A DNA stretch of 64,000 nucleotides from Neolewinella antarctica (GCF_011927835.1 NZ_JAATJH010000001.1:759104-823103), one strand, 5' to 3'. Numbered from the stretch's first letter, positions 28,201 to 37,166 are shown. Numbers and translations: made by a program. The notes: generated by a model not told the origin, from the sequence alone.

Positions 28201-28588
28201 CGGTCGTGCCACCCTGCGTTAGCTTACTCATGCCATTTCCTTCAATCTTGATGGGCCGCCCTTCGCGGGTCTTAACCAGAATGGGGACGTAGTCTCCACT
28301 TTGAGCAAAAGTCGATGCGAAATACGTTGCAACCCCGGGGACGATGGTATCTGGCTTAGTAACGTACGGGATAGCCTTTCGTACGGGGATATCACAGGAA
28401 GCAATCGTAGCGGCGGTCATGCCGAAACCGAGGTATTTCAAGAAATCACGCCGGCTGGATTCCAGCCGTGGATTTTCCAAATTATCGGAAACGGGGGCAC
28501 CGACTTCGTTATCGGTGGCTTTGAGGTACTCAGCACTGGAAGCGAGCTGATCGGTACCTAACCAGACTTTATTTGTGTTCTTACTCAT
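25214..28588 (-). CDS. actB: Alternative Complex III subunit ActB (molybdopterin-like plus iron-sulfur)
   Basis: This 1124-residue peripheral subunit has a twin-arginine signal (SSRRDFLKYLGFG, then a possible lipobox IASC), a large molybdopterin-oxidoreductase-like domain expected to hold no Mo cofactor, and a C-terminal ferredoxin-like domain. Four cysteine clusters are visible: CIGCAACEVAC; CQHCDNAPCENVC; CIGTRYCANNC; and CSFC with CQTACPTGAI. These hold the iron-sulfur centres that pass electrons from the quinol site to the ActA hemes. A copy of the dispersed element lies within the gene at 26815-26834, encoding a Gly/Ala-rich stretch (GGAVAGAGAR). Confidence 0.96.
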   Translation of the reverse strand: MSKNTNKVWLGTDQLASSAEYLKATDNEVGAPVSDNLENPRLESSRRDFLKYLGFGMTAATIASCDIPVRKAIPYVTKPDTIVPGVATYFASTFAQSGDYVPILVKTREGRPIKIEGNGMSKLTQGGTTARVQASILGLYDTSRFDGPYRIVDGITKMKRNATDNDGWDVIDAEIVGKLSANAQVRILSHTLMSPSTLAAITEFKATYPNTELVQYDPVSSAAMLDANQATFGKRAIPKYHFDRAETIVSFGADFLGTWISPVQYARDYVQGRKTNAAKMSRHVQVESGMSLTGSNADNRIMVKPSEQGQAILALYNAVVGDGGNASLSGTAGDKLAAVGAELNRNRGRSLVISSSNNLAEQLLVNAINEKLGSYGTTITTDKWSMQRKGDDKAIARFAQELEADRIDAVFVLEGANPAYDNPWGKTIAENLSKADVAVSLSGVPNDTSVLCSYVAPDHHFLESWGDIEAVEGELSLIQPTITPIFESVGRAGTRQAGESFLTWAKSAKYQIDAEQPYLEFVKATWEATAFARQGNFTTFQAFWDSALHDGVISLSASAAPSDAALTMRSDTSSVLLPAAVQFNGGAVAGAGARVNQAATGQEVSFGETVNVGNGIYANNPWLQECPDPITRTVWGNYLAIPVKWEGGYEYTAYNDLNEEEYKGKADIVSLRPGGEFAPADVTVVRQFGQLENTFVLAVGYGRKVTGMSGRAIGHDIGVNVYPWLPVVDGYVQYYITGAEVSGVVDNEEEFASVQYHHTMGLTTKSESGAMLYHDRRNGENIELDRALTEEEKEYLEPYHVDEATVMNGVGGSVGDLQGGLTKRSIIFQGTFAELPELQEEILERRTEAQHLNEQTLYPYEEYAENIYSQGHWWAMHVDLTACIGCAACEVACVAENNVPVVGKYEVWRHHEMKWLRIDRYFYGDVENPRAVYQPMMCQHCDNAPCENVCPVNASQHSDEGLNQMIYNRCIGTRYCANNCPYKVRRFNWLDFTTGDLFSSNEPSLQDEELAFGADNLTRMVLNPDVTVRSRGVIEKCSFCAQRLQAGKLTAKVEKRQLRDSDVRTACQTACPTGAITFGDRNNKQGEVAKKLNNPLNYLALEEVNTQSAVFYAARVHNPMEELA
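26815..26834 (+). repeat. dispersed GC-rich element inside actB
   Basis: An 18/20 match on the plus strand, antisense to actB. It falls in codons for a low-complexity Gly/Ala segment. Confidence 0.6.
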
Positions 28589-28672
28589 TCCCTGGGGAGG
28601 ATTTCTATCTTGTTGTAAGTGCGTAGGTGACTAAAGTCCCGTACGTTTGGAAGAAGGTACTACCAACGTTAG

Positions 28673-30199
28673 TTAGTAGTGGCAGCGTTGACAGTTAAGA
28701 CCGCCGACGTCTTCTACCGTGACGGCGCTACGTACTCCGTCCTCGATCTCGTTGTGGTAGCGTTCGTACGCTTTGTAGTAGTCGTTTTCTTCGAACTGTA
28801 CCTCCGTTTGCCGGTGACAGTTAATACACCAACCCATGCTAAGGGGTGAGTACTGGTACACGAGTTCCATCTCTTCGACCGGTCCGTGACAGTTCTGACA
28901 CTTCAGTTTACCCACCGTTACGTGCTGGGCGTGGTTGAAGTAGGCATGGTCGGGGAGGTTGTGGATGCGTACCCATTCTACCGGTCCGGCAATCTTGTCG
29001 TCGCCCGTGTAGCTGTTCGTCAGGGAAGCTTCGATGGCGTCGAGCTGGCGCTCGGTTTCGTCTTCCACTTCGTCGAAGTCAATGTCAGCGGGGTTTTCGT
29101 ACTCCTTCTGTTGGTTCTCGAGGATCCAGCTTTCGTAGATGTCCTTTACTTCGTCGTTGGTGAGGTTCTCATAATCCGCGATGTAAGCGTCTGCCTTCGG
29201 GTCGTAACCGATGGCGGCGTAGATCTTGGTGATCTCTGCCGTGCCGTACTGACTTCCGACCTTGATGGCGCGGTGACAGTTCATACAGGTATTGACGGCG
29301 GGGATGACGGAGTGCTTGGAGCGGCGGGCACCATCGTGGCAGTACTGACATTCGATCTGGTTGAGACCAGCGTGCGTGACGTGACTGAACTTGATGGGCT
29401 GCTCGGGTTGGTACTCCTGCTGGCGACCGAGGTCGATGGCGCTGTTCACCGTGGTGTAGCCACCGAGGACTACCAGGGCGAAGACCACAAAGGTGATGAC
29501 GCCTTTGCTCGTTAGGATGTCAATCAGCGTTCTGCGCTCGGTGGCCGTTCCTTCGTCCGCGGCGACGCGGTAGCGCATGTTACTGGTAACCCGTGCGAGG
29601 ATGAGTGATAACAACAGTAGAGAGACACCGAGGATGACAAAGATCCAGGTGTTGTCGGCTTCTTCCGTAACTACCTCGACGATTTCTCCGCCAACGGCGA
29701 CTGGCTTCCCTTCTCCGGTGTACTCACCTTTGATGTAGGCGAGTAGATGCTCCACGTCCTCGTCGGCTAAGTTAGTGTAGTTGGACATCACCGTAGGCTT
29801 CCAGTCGTTCCAAACCGCAATGGCACGTGCGCTTTCACCGGAAGAGATGAGTGCTTGAGACTGCTGCACCCAACGGTAGAGGTGCTCACGTGGCTCGCCG
29901 GCCCACCTTTCTTGTACACCACCCAGAGCGGGACCGGTAGCGGGGTCCTTCATGTTCTTGTTGTGGCAAGAGCCACAAACGTTGGATTGCCAGAGGGCCT
30001 TACCCTTGGTGTAATCACCTGCCCCTGCGGCGACACCACCGGGTTCCGGGGCGGCTGCGGACGTGGCCGGGTCATCGGCAACGATCGACTCGGCGGTGGT
30101 TTCTTCTGCTTTCTCATCCTGAGCGAACGCGGTGAGGTTGCCTAAAAAGAGGCAACAGAGCAGAAGTAGAATCTTGGTCAAATTATGCTGGTATGCCAT
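28673..30199 (-). CDS. actA: Alternative Complex III subunit ActA, multiheme cytochrome c with an extra N-terminal heme domain
   Basis: This 508-residue protein carries six CxxCH heme sites: CGSCH (about residue 75), CQYCH, CMNCH, CQNCH, CINCH and CQRCH. The last five, after a transmembrane helix near residue 220, are the usual pentaheme ActA. The first lies in an added mono-heme cytochrome c domain (about residues 62-165). ActA anchors ACIII and conducts electrons to ActE. I start at MAYQHNLTK (30199), which gives a clean signal peptide; the longer frame from 30292 would overlap the promoter. It is the first gene of the act-cox operon. Confidence 0.93.
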   Translation of the reverse strand: MAYQHNLTKILLLLCCLFLGNLTAFAQDEKAEETTAESIVADDPATSAAAPEPGGVAAGAGDYTKGKALWQSNVCGSCHNKNMKDPATGPALGGVQERWAGEPREHLYRWVQQSQALISSGESARAIAVWNDWKPTVMSNYTNLADEDVEHLLAYIKGEYTGEGKPVAVGGEIVEVVTEEADNTWIFVILGVSLLLLSLILARVTSNMRYRVAADEGTATERRTLIDILTSKGVITFVVFALVVLGGYTTVNSAIDLGRQQEYQPEQPIKFSHVTHAGLNQIECQYCHDGARRSKHSVIPAVNTCMNCHRAIKVGSQYGTAEITKIYAAIGYDPKADAYIADYENLTNDEVKDIYESWILENQQKEYENPADIDFDEVEDETERQLDAIEASLTNSYTGDDKIAGPVEWVRIHNLPDHAYFNHAQHVTVGKLKCQNCHGPVEEMELVYQYSPLSMGWCINCHRQTEVQFEENDYYKAYERYHNEIEDGVRSAVTVEDVGGLNCQRCHY

Positions 30200-30261
30200 T
30201 AACAATTGACATTTAAGGAGTTGCGGAGGAAAAGGTGAAAACCACCCTCCCTGAAGTGGTG

Positions 30262-30293
30262 CAAAGATACTTTCGTGACATTTCTTTAACAAA
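30262..30293 (-). promoter_or_regulatory. promoter of the act-cox operon
   Basis: On the minus strand a TTTG (-33 box, 30290-30293) is followed after 20 nt by TATCTTTG (-7 box, 30262-30269), an excellent fit to the Bacteroidota major sigma-factor promoter. Transcription should begin near 30255, about 55 nt before the actA start. Confidence 0.7.
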
Positions 30294-30370
30294 CATACGC
30301 ACCTAAGTGGGCCTTATTTAGATGCGGTCTACGTAAAGACCACAAAAAGACCGCAATTTGTCCCAGTTTT

Positions 30371-30390
30371 GGGCGAGGCCGCAGGTGCAA
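30371..30390 (-). repeat. dispersed GC-rich element upstream of actA
   Basis: A 17/20 match on the minus strand. Its TTGC end is preceded by TAAGT, so TAAGTTTG forms a perfect TAnnTTTG box. Confidence 0.6.
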
Positions 30391-30479
30391 ACTTATTTGG
30401 AAAGAGAGCGGAAAGGATGTACTTGCAACCGGAGAACCTTAAACCTGTTGCCAAAAACACGATAATAAGTCCGGGCGGT

Positions 30480-30487
30480 TACCTTTG
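30480..30487 (+). promoter_or_regulatory. putative -7 box for the gene at 30517
   Basis: It reads TACCTTTG, 29 bp before the start codon. No -33 box at the usual spacing. Confidence 0.4.
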
Positions 30488-30516
30488 CCGGTCACAACCA
30501 AACAAACACAGCGATT

Positions 30517-31002
30517 ATGTCCGACGCCCTCAACAGCATTGCCCCCGAAAGCCGTATCTGGATATACGCCGCCGAACGCGAACTCACCGCGACCGAAACC
30601 AAAAAGGTACGCGCCGAAATCCAGGCATACGTCAAGGAGTGGGTCAGCCACCGCAAAGAACTCAAAGCTGCCGCCGACGTCCTCCACGACCGCTTCCTCG
30701 TCGTTGGGGTGGACGAAACACAGGCCGAAGCGAGCGGCTGCTCCATCGACGGCAGCGTCAATAAAATCAAAGAAATCGGTGCGGAAATTGGAATCGACTT
30801 TTTTAACCGGATGCGCTTCAGCTACCGCGATCAAAAGGGACGCATCAATACCGTCTCAAAAGATCAATTCAAAGAACTTTACCACGGCGGGAAGCTGCCC
30901 AACGATACCATCGTCTTCGACACACTCATCAAAGAAGTTGGCGAGCTGCGTCAGATTTTCGAACGGCCCCTGGAAGATAGCTGGCACTCGCGGATGGTCT
31001 AA
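30517..31002 (+). CDS. conserved hypothetical Bacteroidota protein
   Basis: This 161-residue soluble protein has no signal peptide or membrane helix. The pattern (SRIWIYAAERELTATE near the N-terminus, WVSHRKELKAAADVLHDRFLVVGVDE, and a closing NRMRFSYRD... segment) matches a conserved family in Bacteroidota sometimes mislabelled as an ABC transporter ATPase. There is no Walker motif, so that label is not supported. Function is unknown. It is a single-gene unit ended by a strong hairpin. Confidence 0.8.
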   Translation: MSDALNSIAPESRIWIYAAERELTATETKKVRAEIQAYVKEWVSHRKELKAAADVLHDRFLVVGVDETQAEASGCSIDGSVNKIKEIGAEIGIDFFNRMRFSYRDQKGRINTVSKDQFKELYHGGKLPNDTIVFDTLIKEVGELRQIFERPLEDSWHSRMV

Positions 31003-31050
31003 ATCCCACTATCTAGCTACCTGCCACCTTTGATCCCGGGTGGTAAACGT

Positions 31051-31091
31051 AAAAGCCCGGAACGCAATCATTGATTGTGTTCCGGGCTTTT
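31051..31091. terminator. bidirectional intrinsic terminator
   Basis: A perfect 13-bp stem (AAAAGCCCGGAAC with GTTCCGGGCTTTT), extended by an inner AATCA/TGATT pairing, lies between converging genes. The A-run on one side and T-run on the other allow termination in both directions. Confidence 0.9.
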
Positions 31092-31123
31092 CTCGTTCGG
31101 GGATTTACAGACTAGAGATCGCG

Positions 31124-33100
31124 TTAGCGGACTAGTACGAACTGGCCGTCCCGCTCAACCTCCACGCCGTCAACGCTGAAGCGCGCTACGTATAGATAGG
31201 TACCAAGATTTTGTGGCTTCCCGTTCCTGTCACCATCCCACCCGGCAGTCGGGTCAGTACTCTCGAAGACTTCCTGTCCAAAACGGTTGTAGACGGATAA
31301 GCTATAATCTTCTACGGACGTCCCCGTCTCGAAAAAGACACGAAAGTTATCGTTAGTGCCGTCTTTGTTCGCGCTGATGATTTCCGGAATGCTGAAAAAC
31401 CCGTCCACGTCAGGAGCCTGGATGATCGGTAGGCTGAACTGGCCCTCGCCGTCGCAGTCCGTTTCGCTCGTTGCAAATACGGAGTAAACGAGCGACGGGC
31501 TTCCCCCCGGTGCGACTACCGTGATGGTCGGTCCGTCCCCGGTCCCCGGGCTCCCATTACCGCTCCAGGCCAGGTCGCCGTCGTACCCCGCGGGTAAATT
31601 GGCGATTGAGAAAATCACCGTTTCTCCCTCCCGTACGCCTTCGGCGGGAACGGGCGTTCCGTCGGGCAGAGTGGCGATAACCTCGAGGAACAAATCCGGC
31701 GCGATGTTGACCGTGTACGTTGCCGAGGAGGGACAATCGGAGTCCTCCGCGGTTACGGTTATCTGGTAGGTCACCGGTTCGTTAGTCGTCACGACGGGGT
31801 TTAGGCAATCCGTGCAACTAAGCGTATTGAGGGGGTCATCCCATTCCAGCGTACCGCTCGGTGCGCTGGGGTCGAAACTAACCGTGACCGGTAGCGGCAC
31901 TCCCGCACAGACGAAAGGATTTGGCGGGTCGAAGATAAGGATGGGTGGCTTGATGACGTTAATTTGGATGAGTGCGGTATCGACACACCCACCGTTGGTC
32001 GTCACGCGCGCGTATTCCGTCGTGTCGGTTGCGGTAAAAACGCCATTATACGAATCATTGGCGCTCTGAATCCCGGGGTTGACGATCCATTCGTGCTGTA
32101 CAAGTTTATAATCCTCGACGTCGAAAATGGTACCCAGCAAGTAAAAAGTGTCCCCGATACAGTAAGGATCTTTGACCGGCTCCGCGGTAAGCCCAGTATT
32201 ATCCGCCAGCGCCAAAAAGGGGGGCAAAGAGTCTACTCTGATGGCAAGCGAGTCGACCTGCGTACATCCATTTACTTCGGCGGAAGCGTAGTAGGTAATG
32301 TCGCCCCGGGGGTTGACCCGGATAGAAGGACCGGTGGTGGCACCAACAATGCCAGTCGTCGGGAACCACGTGACCGCCCCCATTAAGCCCGCGGAGGGGG
32401 AGGCCGTCAGGCGGATGGAAGAGTCGTCATTACACCGAAAGACGGTGTCCTGAGCCGACTCATCTTCGGCTGAGATGTTTAATTGACTGTTGATTACATC
32501 GATGCGTACCGTTTGCGTGTCGGCACAGATACTGTCCGCACTCGTAGCGATCAAAGTGAAGGTGACACCCTGCGCGGTTCGCGGCAGGAACGTACTATTG
32601 ACGTCCGTGCTGTCGACCAGAAATCTGCCCGGAGTAAACTCGTAGGTCGTCCCCCGGCTGTTCGTTACCTCACTCTGCACCAGCGTCAGCGCCGAATTCT
32701 GACAAATAGCGGTGTCACTTACCAAACGCGGGACGATGAGTTGATTGACGTTGACGTAAATACTATCGGAGGCCGTGCCCGTGGCATTACTCACCGTGAC
32801 GACGTAAAACCGACTCACGACGGGCCGCACGAAGGGGTTAGGATCATCGGGCTGGCTGATGAACCCTTCGACGGGCCGCCACGTCAGGCCCGCATCGTTC
32901 ACGTTGTTAGTTTGCGTCAGTTGCAGCGAGTCCCCCCGGCAAATCGTGACGGTGTCCGGATTCGTGATGGTCACCGAAACCGAATCCATGCCGCCCTGAA
33001 AATTCGGGTTTTCCGGCGCGGACGCGGGAGCAGAGAACAGGGGTAGGGAGCAGAGCAAGAGTACGCACTGAAAGAGGAGGGAGGACGAGAATAGCTTCAT
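31124..33100 (-). CDS. gliding-motility-associated C-terminal (CHU_C) domain surface protein
   Basis: This 658-residue secreted protein has a signal peptide ending near SAPASA, then several Ig/PKD-like beta-sandwich repeats with paired cysteines. It ends in a CHU_C/T9SS type B domain (PEIISANKDGTNDNFRVF, YNRFGQEVFES, GTYLYVARF). Such proteins are exported by the type IX system and attached or released at the surface. Ligand and role are unknown. A dispersed element copy lies at the signal-peptide cleavage region. Confidence 0.9.
   Translation of the reverse strand: MKLFSSSLLFQCVLLLCSLPLFSAPASAPENPNFQGGMDSVSVTITNPDTVTICRGDSLQLTQTNNVNDAGLTWRPVEGFISQPDDPNPFVRPVVSRFYVVTVSNATGTASDSIYVNVNQLIVPRLVSDTAICQNSALTLVQSEVTNSRGTTYEFTPGRFLVDSTDVNSTFLPRTAQGVTFTLIATSADSICADTQTVRIDVINSQLNISAEDESAQDTVFRCNDDSSIRLTASPSAGLMGAVTWFPTTGIVGATTGPSIRVNPRGDITYYASAEVNGCTQVDSLAIRVDSLPPFLALADNTGLTAEPVKDPYCIGDTFYLLGTIFDVEDYKLVQHEWIVNPGIQSANDSYNGVFTATDTTEYARVTTNGGCVDTALIQINVIKPPILIFDPPNPFVCAGVPLPVTVSFDPSAPSGTLEWDDPLNTLSCTDCLNPVVTTNEPVTYQITVTAEDSDCPSSATYTVNIAPDLFLEVIATLPDGTPVPAEGVREGETVIFSIANLPAGYDGDLAWSGNGSPGTGDGPTITVVAPGGSPSLVYSVFATSETDCDGEGQFSLPIIQAPDVDGFFSIPEIISANKDGTNDNFRVFFETGTSVEDYSLSVYNRFGQEVFESTDPTAGWDGDRNGKPQNLGTYLYVARFSVDGVEVERDGQFVLVR
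33014..33033 (-). repeat. dispersed GC-rich element in CHU_C signal-peptide region
   Basis: A 17/20 match on the minus strand, in the sense direction of the gene, over codons for SAPASAP. This is the second copy found in a signal-peptide region. Confidence 0.5.
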
Positions 33101-33226
33101 AACTGAGCACCCGGGTTTGGTAGTCCGGCCAGATGAAAGACCGGGTTAATTGGGCTGGCAAAGTACGAAAATATCCCCCACCCGGACGTTAAAGTGCGGG
33201 AACAATACGGGGCAATGACGGCAACA

Positions 33227-33622
33227 CTACCGAGCCTTCATCCAATTACGCGTGTCGGTTACCGTGATCAAGCCGTAATCATTTCCCCAAGCCTGGTTGA
33301 TGTAGTTGACGATGTTGACGATCTGAAACTCGGTGAGTTCCTTATTGCCCGGCATGGGTTGGTTATACATAACGCCGTTGACGACCATTGGCCCCTGCAT
33401 CCCGTGAACGATTCCGTGCACGACCGCTGAAGGATTTTGCCGCAGGTAGTCCGACCCCGCCAGCGGGGGGATCAATTGACGCAGTCCTTCCCCCTGCTCC
33501 ATGTGGCAGTTGGCGCAGTGTACGTCGTAGAGCGCGTGCCCTTGTTTGTGGGTGGTCCGGCCACAATTTTGCACCGAAAAAATGACCAGTAGGAGTGACA
33601 GTACGATGATGGCTTGGCGCAT
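33227..33622 (-). CDS. mono-heme cytochrome c lipoprotein
   Basis: This 131-residue protein has a lipoprotein signal peptide (SVQNCG) and a class I cytochrome c domain. The heme site is CANCH and the likely axial Met is in YNQPMPGNKEL. It is predicted to be anchored in the periplasm. It lies downstream of the ThuA/PQQ-type dehydrogenase gene on the same strand, so it may accept electrons from that enzyme (inference). Confidence 0.9.
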   Translation of the reverse strand: MRQAIIVLSLLLVIFSVQNCGRTTHKQGHALYDVHCANCHMEQGEGLRQLIPPLAGSDYLRQNPSAVVHGIVHGMQGPMVVNGVMYNQPMPGNKELTEFQIVNIVNYINQAWGNDYGLITVTDTRNWMKAR

Positions 33623-33761
33623 GGGCGGGTATTACCCCAAGCTAAAGCACGGGGCCACCACCCGGTTGCGGTTTACGAGGAATATTGCGGTAATGTTACT
33701 GGGTACCCCGGGTGGATACGATCGCGGTGCCACAACAGCATTTCGTAGTGTCGCGAGAAAA

Positions 33762-36700
33762 CTACTTACTCGCCGTGCCCGCCAAAAATTCGTAGCTCAG
33801 TATCGCCGCCACCACGGCGTCGGGTTCGGGTGAATCCGCCCGGTACTGAAAATAGACGGGCTGCACGCTCTGGTCGACGTCCGCGAGGTCAATTATTAAT
33901 TCGTTGACGCCAAGATTCGTTTCGCTTTGCTTAATGTCAGCCGTACCGATTATTTTACCGGTCGTCGGGTGACCGGATAGCACGCTAATCGTCCCGCCGG
34001 AAGTCATGCCGGGTGACAGGGCAAGTTGCGTTCTGATTTGTCGCACCCCGGTTAGGTCGATATCGCCGTAGCCAGACCAACCACCGCTCGTCGCTACCAG
34101 CACGTCTGCGTCACGCTCCCCCAGCGGATTATTCTTAGCGTCGACGTGCAGCGCCGTCGCCCGCTCGCTACTGGAAAAGAGGTCCGCCCGGACCAGCGGA
34201 TTGCGGAGGACGACCACCTCTTTAGTTGTCAACCGGGGCAAACCGTCTCCCCCACCCTCGTCCGTGTAACTCGCCTGCAGGATGTACCGACCGGGAATAT
34301 TCGGACGGTGCTTATTTAGTGCGACGGTCCCTTTAGCCGGCAAGCTGTACTGACCCGGCGGTGGGCCGGCCAGGCTCAAAATGTAATTCGCCATTTTCTC
34401 GGCGTCCTTCACGGGGATGTCCGGATGGGCCGCCATGGCGCGTTCCCCCCACACACCACCACCGCCGGAAATGATTTTGCCCGCCAGATAAGCGGGTGCT
34501 TTCGGGTCGGGCCGGTACCGCTCGGCGACGGTGAGAAAGGCCGGGCCACTACTAGCTTCGTTGAGCAAGTGGCAGCCAGCGCAATCACTTTCCGACATCA
34601 AGGATTTGCCCGCCGCAAAGGCGGTGCTCTGCCCCGCAATTTGGTGACCGGCTTCGACCTGTACAATATCTTCTCCTTCCAGATAATCGAAGGTAACCGT
34701 GATGTTGCGCGGGTCGATGTGCTGATCTTCGGCGTCGCTGGCGGTGACGCTGTATTCCAGGCGTCCGTTACCATAAAAGAATGTTTGGTTGCCCGCCACC
34801 GCTACGTTGACTTCGGGCAGGCTGTTGCCAATGAGTAGTTCCGTTTCCATACTGGTTTCTTTTCCCTGACTGTCGGTAACGACGAGCCTAAGCACTTGCC
34901 GCCCCTGAGTCGTGGCGGTATAATCGAGTAACGGACCATCGCCGATGACCCGATCACCAAGCAACCACTTAATGGTTATTTCGTCACCGTCGTTGTCCGC
35001 GCTCTTGCTGCCGTCCGCTACGATACGGAACGGAGCGGCGCCAATGACGCTGGCTATCTCCAGTTGGGGGACCGGCGCGCGATTGCCGGCATTATACCGA
35101 ACCCGGAGCAGGCGCGCGTCAGCGCTACGTTTGAACCATTTTTTGCCGTACTCGATCACGTACAGATCACCTTCGGGGCCAAAGAGCATATCAATGGGGT
35201 GCAGCAACTCGGTGTTGGGCATGAAGGGCTCGAAGTCCGTGACGTACCCGGTCTCGTCGAGGTTTGCGACCATGACGTAGTCGCGAATCCAGTCGTAAAA
35301 GAAAAACTTACCGTCGTAATATTCCGGAAACCTGTGTTCGCTGTCCGCGTAATCCGCCCGGTAGAATACCGGCCCGGCCATCGCGTTTCGCCCGCCACTG
35401 CCCAGGGAAGGAAACTCCTCGCCGACGGCGTAAGGGTAATAGATCATCGCGGGTTGAGCGGGTGGGAGCGCTTCGGCACCGGTATTGTACTTACTCTTGT
35501 TGAGGGGATTAGCCGGGTCAAAAGGTTTTCCGGTCGTGCCAGTCGCAAAATCTCTTTCGTGGTAGGGTTTATTGTCACCGATGAACATGGGCCAGCCAAA
35601 AAAGCCGGCTTCCCGCGCTACGTTCACTTCGTCGTGCCCGCGTGGGCCTACGCCCAGGCTGTCCCGGTGCGCATCCGGCCCGACGTCGCCCCAGTAGACG
35701 TTGCCGTTGTGCTGGTCGACGTGGATGCGAAAGGGATTGCGCATTCCCATTCCGTAGATTTCGGGTCGGCCCGCGGCGGGGTCCGTGAAAAGATTTCCCT
35801 CGGGGATGGTGTAAGAGCCATCTTCTTCTACCCTAATGCGCACAATACCACCGCGGAGATCCTGCGTGTTACCCGAGGACCGTCTGGCGTCAAAGTTTGG
35901 GATGTCCCGACTATCGTCAATCGGGGAAAACCCGTCGGATTTGAAGGGATTGGTATTATCACCGATGGATAAGTGGAGTAACCCCGTGCCCCCGAATTCA
36001 ACGCTTCCACCGGAATGACAGCACCGATTTCGGTCGGTAGGCACCTCCAGAATTACCTGCTCGGTAGCCAAATCGATCTCATCTTTTTTGAATTTAAAGC
36101 GCGATAGTCTATTGATGGATTCATCGCCCGGGGGGCTGTAGTAGAGGTAGGTCCAATTATTCTCCGAAAAATTCGGGTCCAAAGCCAGGCCCAGGAGGCC
36201 ATCCTCAAACTTCGTCCAGACGTCAATCGTCGCCACGTCCAGCACCATTTCGTAATCATAATCGTAGAGCTTTATCTCCCCACCGCGTTCGATCCAGAGG
36301 GGGCGGCCATCTGGCAGCACCTCTAATTCCATGGGTTCCGTCATCCCCGTCACCAGTGCTTCCGTCTGGAAGCGGTTCTCCTCCGGTGCCTTCGCGACGT
36401 CAGCGTAGTTCACGGGTGCATTATTTCCCCACAGGTATTCCATTGCCCCCGTAATGTGCTGGATAAATTTTGGGTCGGTATAGCTTTCTTCAGTGTGCCC
36501 GACGCCGGTGTAAAAGGAACGGCCCCGCTCAAAATCGCGATACCAGGCGGTCGGGTGAAAGTCGCCGTTCTCCCCTCCTTCGTAGGTTGACTCATCCACG
36601 GCCAGCACGGGTGTAATGCCTTCCTCAATATTCTTGTAATTATACCACTCATCGAATCGTGTCCATGTTTCCCCCAGGTGGTTAACCGACTGGTGGTCGG

Positions 36701-37166
36701 GAGCCAGTACCTTGATGGTTGCGTTCTGATGCTTAGGGTGGCTCAGAAAATAGGCGCCGCACAGTTCATTGTACCAGGGCCAGTCGTACTCCGTGTCGGC
36801 GGCGGCGTGAATCCCCAGCCAGTTGCCACCGGCTTTCATGAACCGTTCCAGCTCTTTCTGCTGCCCATCGTTGAGAATATCGCCCGTGGTACTCAGGAAG
36901 ACCAATAAGTTATAGTTTTTCAGATTTTCCTCGGTGAAGACAGTAGCATCTTCGGTCGTGTCGACCCGGAAGCCGTTGTCCTTGCCGAGTTTAAGGAACA
37001 TGTCCTTGCCGTTTTCAATAGATGCGTGCCGGAACCCCGCGGTCTTTGAAAAGACCAGGACGCTTCTGTTCCCCTTCCCGCCGTCACAGCCGAAAAGTAG
37101 AAAAGTCAGCATACTGATGATGAAAATGATGACTGCCGGTGACAGGTACCTTGTTGTCTGACCCAT
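33762..37166 (-). CDS. ThuA / PQQ-type sugar dehydrogenase / PKD / cytochrome c fusion lipoprotein
   Basis: This 1134-residue lipoprotein (LLFGCDGG) has an N-terminal ThuA domain (about 30-245, with GIHAAADTEYDW), then a soluble aldose/glucose-dehydrogenase-like beta-propeller (about 260-650, with NRLSRF, HSGGSVEFGG and GMRNPFRIHVD). PKD-like domains and a cytochrome c domain (CAGCH, about residues 860-940) follow, and the C-terminus is CBM6-like. The family is common in Bacteroidota polysaccharide or glycoside users. The likely role is oxidation of a sugar with electrons passed to the fused heme. The substrate is unknown, and PQQ binding is inferred from fold only. Confidence 0.88.
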   Translation of the reverse strand: MGQTTRYLSPAVIIFIISMLTFLLFGCDGGKGNRSVLVFSKTAGFRHASIENGKDMFLKLGKDNGFRVDTTEDATVFTEENLKNYNLLVFLSTTGDILNDGQQKELERFMKAGGNWLGIHAAADTEYDWPWYNELCGAYFLSHPKHQNATIKVLAPDHQSVNHLGETWTRFDEWYNYKNIEEGITPVLAVDESTYEGGENGDFHPTAWYRDFERGRSFYTGVGHTEESYTDPKFIQHITGAMEYLWGNNAPVNYADVAKAPEENRFQTEALVTGMTEPMELEVLPDGRPLWIERGGEIKLYDYDYEMVLDVATIDVWTKFEDGLLGLALDPNFSENNWTYLYYSPPGDESINRLSRFKFKKDEIDLATEQVILEVPTDRNRCCHSGGSVEFGGTGLLHLSIGDNTNPFKSDGFSPIDDSRDIPNFDARRSSGNTQDLRGGIVRIRVEEDGSYTIPEGNLFTDPAAGRPEIYGMGMRNPFRIHVDQHNGNVYWGDVGPDAHRDSLGVGPRGHDEVNVAREAGFFGWPMFIGDNKPYHERDFATGTTGKPFDPANPLNKSKYNTGAEALPPAQPAMIYYPYAVGEEFPSLGSGGRNAMAGPVFYRADYADSEHRFPEYYDGKFFFYDWIRDYVMVANLDETGYVTDFEPFMPNTELLHPIDMLFGPEGDLYVIEYGKKWFKRSADARLLRVRYNAGNRAPVPQLEIASVIGAAPFRIVADGSKSADNDGDEITIKWLLGDRVIGDGPLLDYTATTQGRQVLRLVVTDSQGKETSMETELLIGNSLPEVNVAVAGNQTFFYGNGRLEYSVTASDAEDQHIDPRNITVTFDYLEGEDIVQVEAGHQIAGQSTAFAAGKSLMSESDCAGCHLLNEASSGPAFLTVAERYRPDPKAPAYLAGKIISGGGGVWGERAMAAHPDIPVKDAEKMANYILSLAGPPPGQYSLPAKGTVALNKHRPNIPGRYILQASYTDEGGGDGLPRLTTKEVVVLRNPLVRADLFSSSERATALHVDAKNNPLGERDADVLVATSGGWSGYGDIDLTGVRQIRTQLALSPGMTSGGTISVLSGHPTTGKIIGTADIKQSETNLGVNELIIDLADVDQSVQPVYFQYRADSPEPDAVVAAILSYEFLAGTASK

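Larger units (their letters stand above)
30200..30516. other. divergent intergenic region, no gene
   Basis: This 317-bp region separates actA (minus) from the hypothetical gene at 30517 (plus). It holds the act promoter (30262-30293), a dispersed element copy (30371-30390) and a TACCTTTG box facing right (30480-30487). No coding frame is credible. Confidence 0.7.

Noticed and set aside
35064-35972. Plus-strand open frame of 302 codons
   Set aside because: It is antisense to the ThuA/dehydrogenase fusion, which has clear domains throughout.
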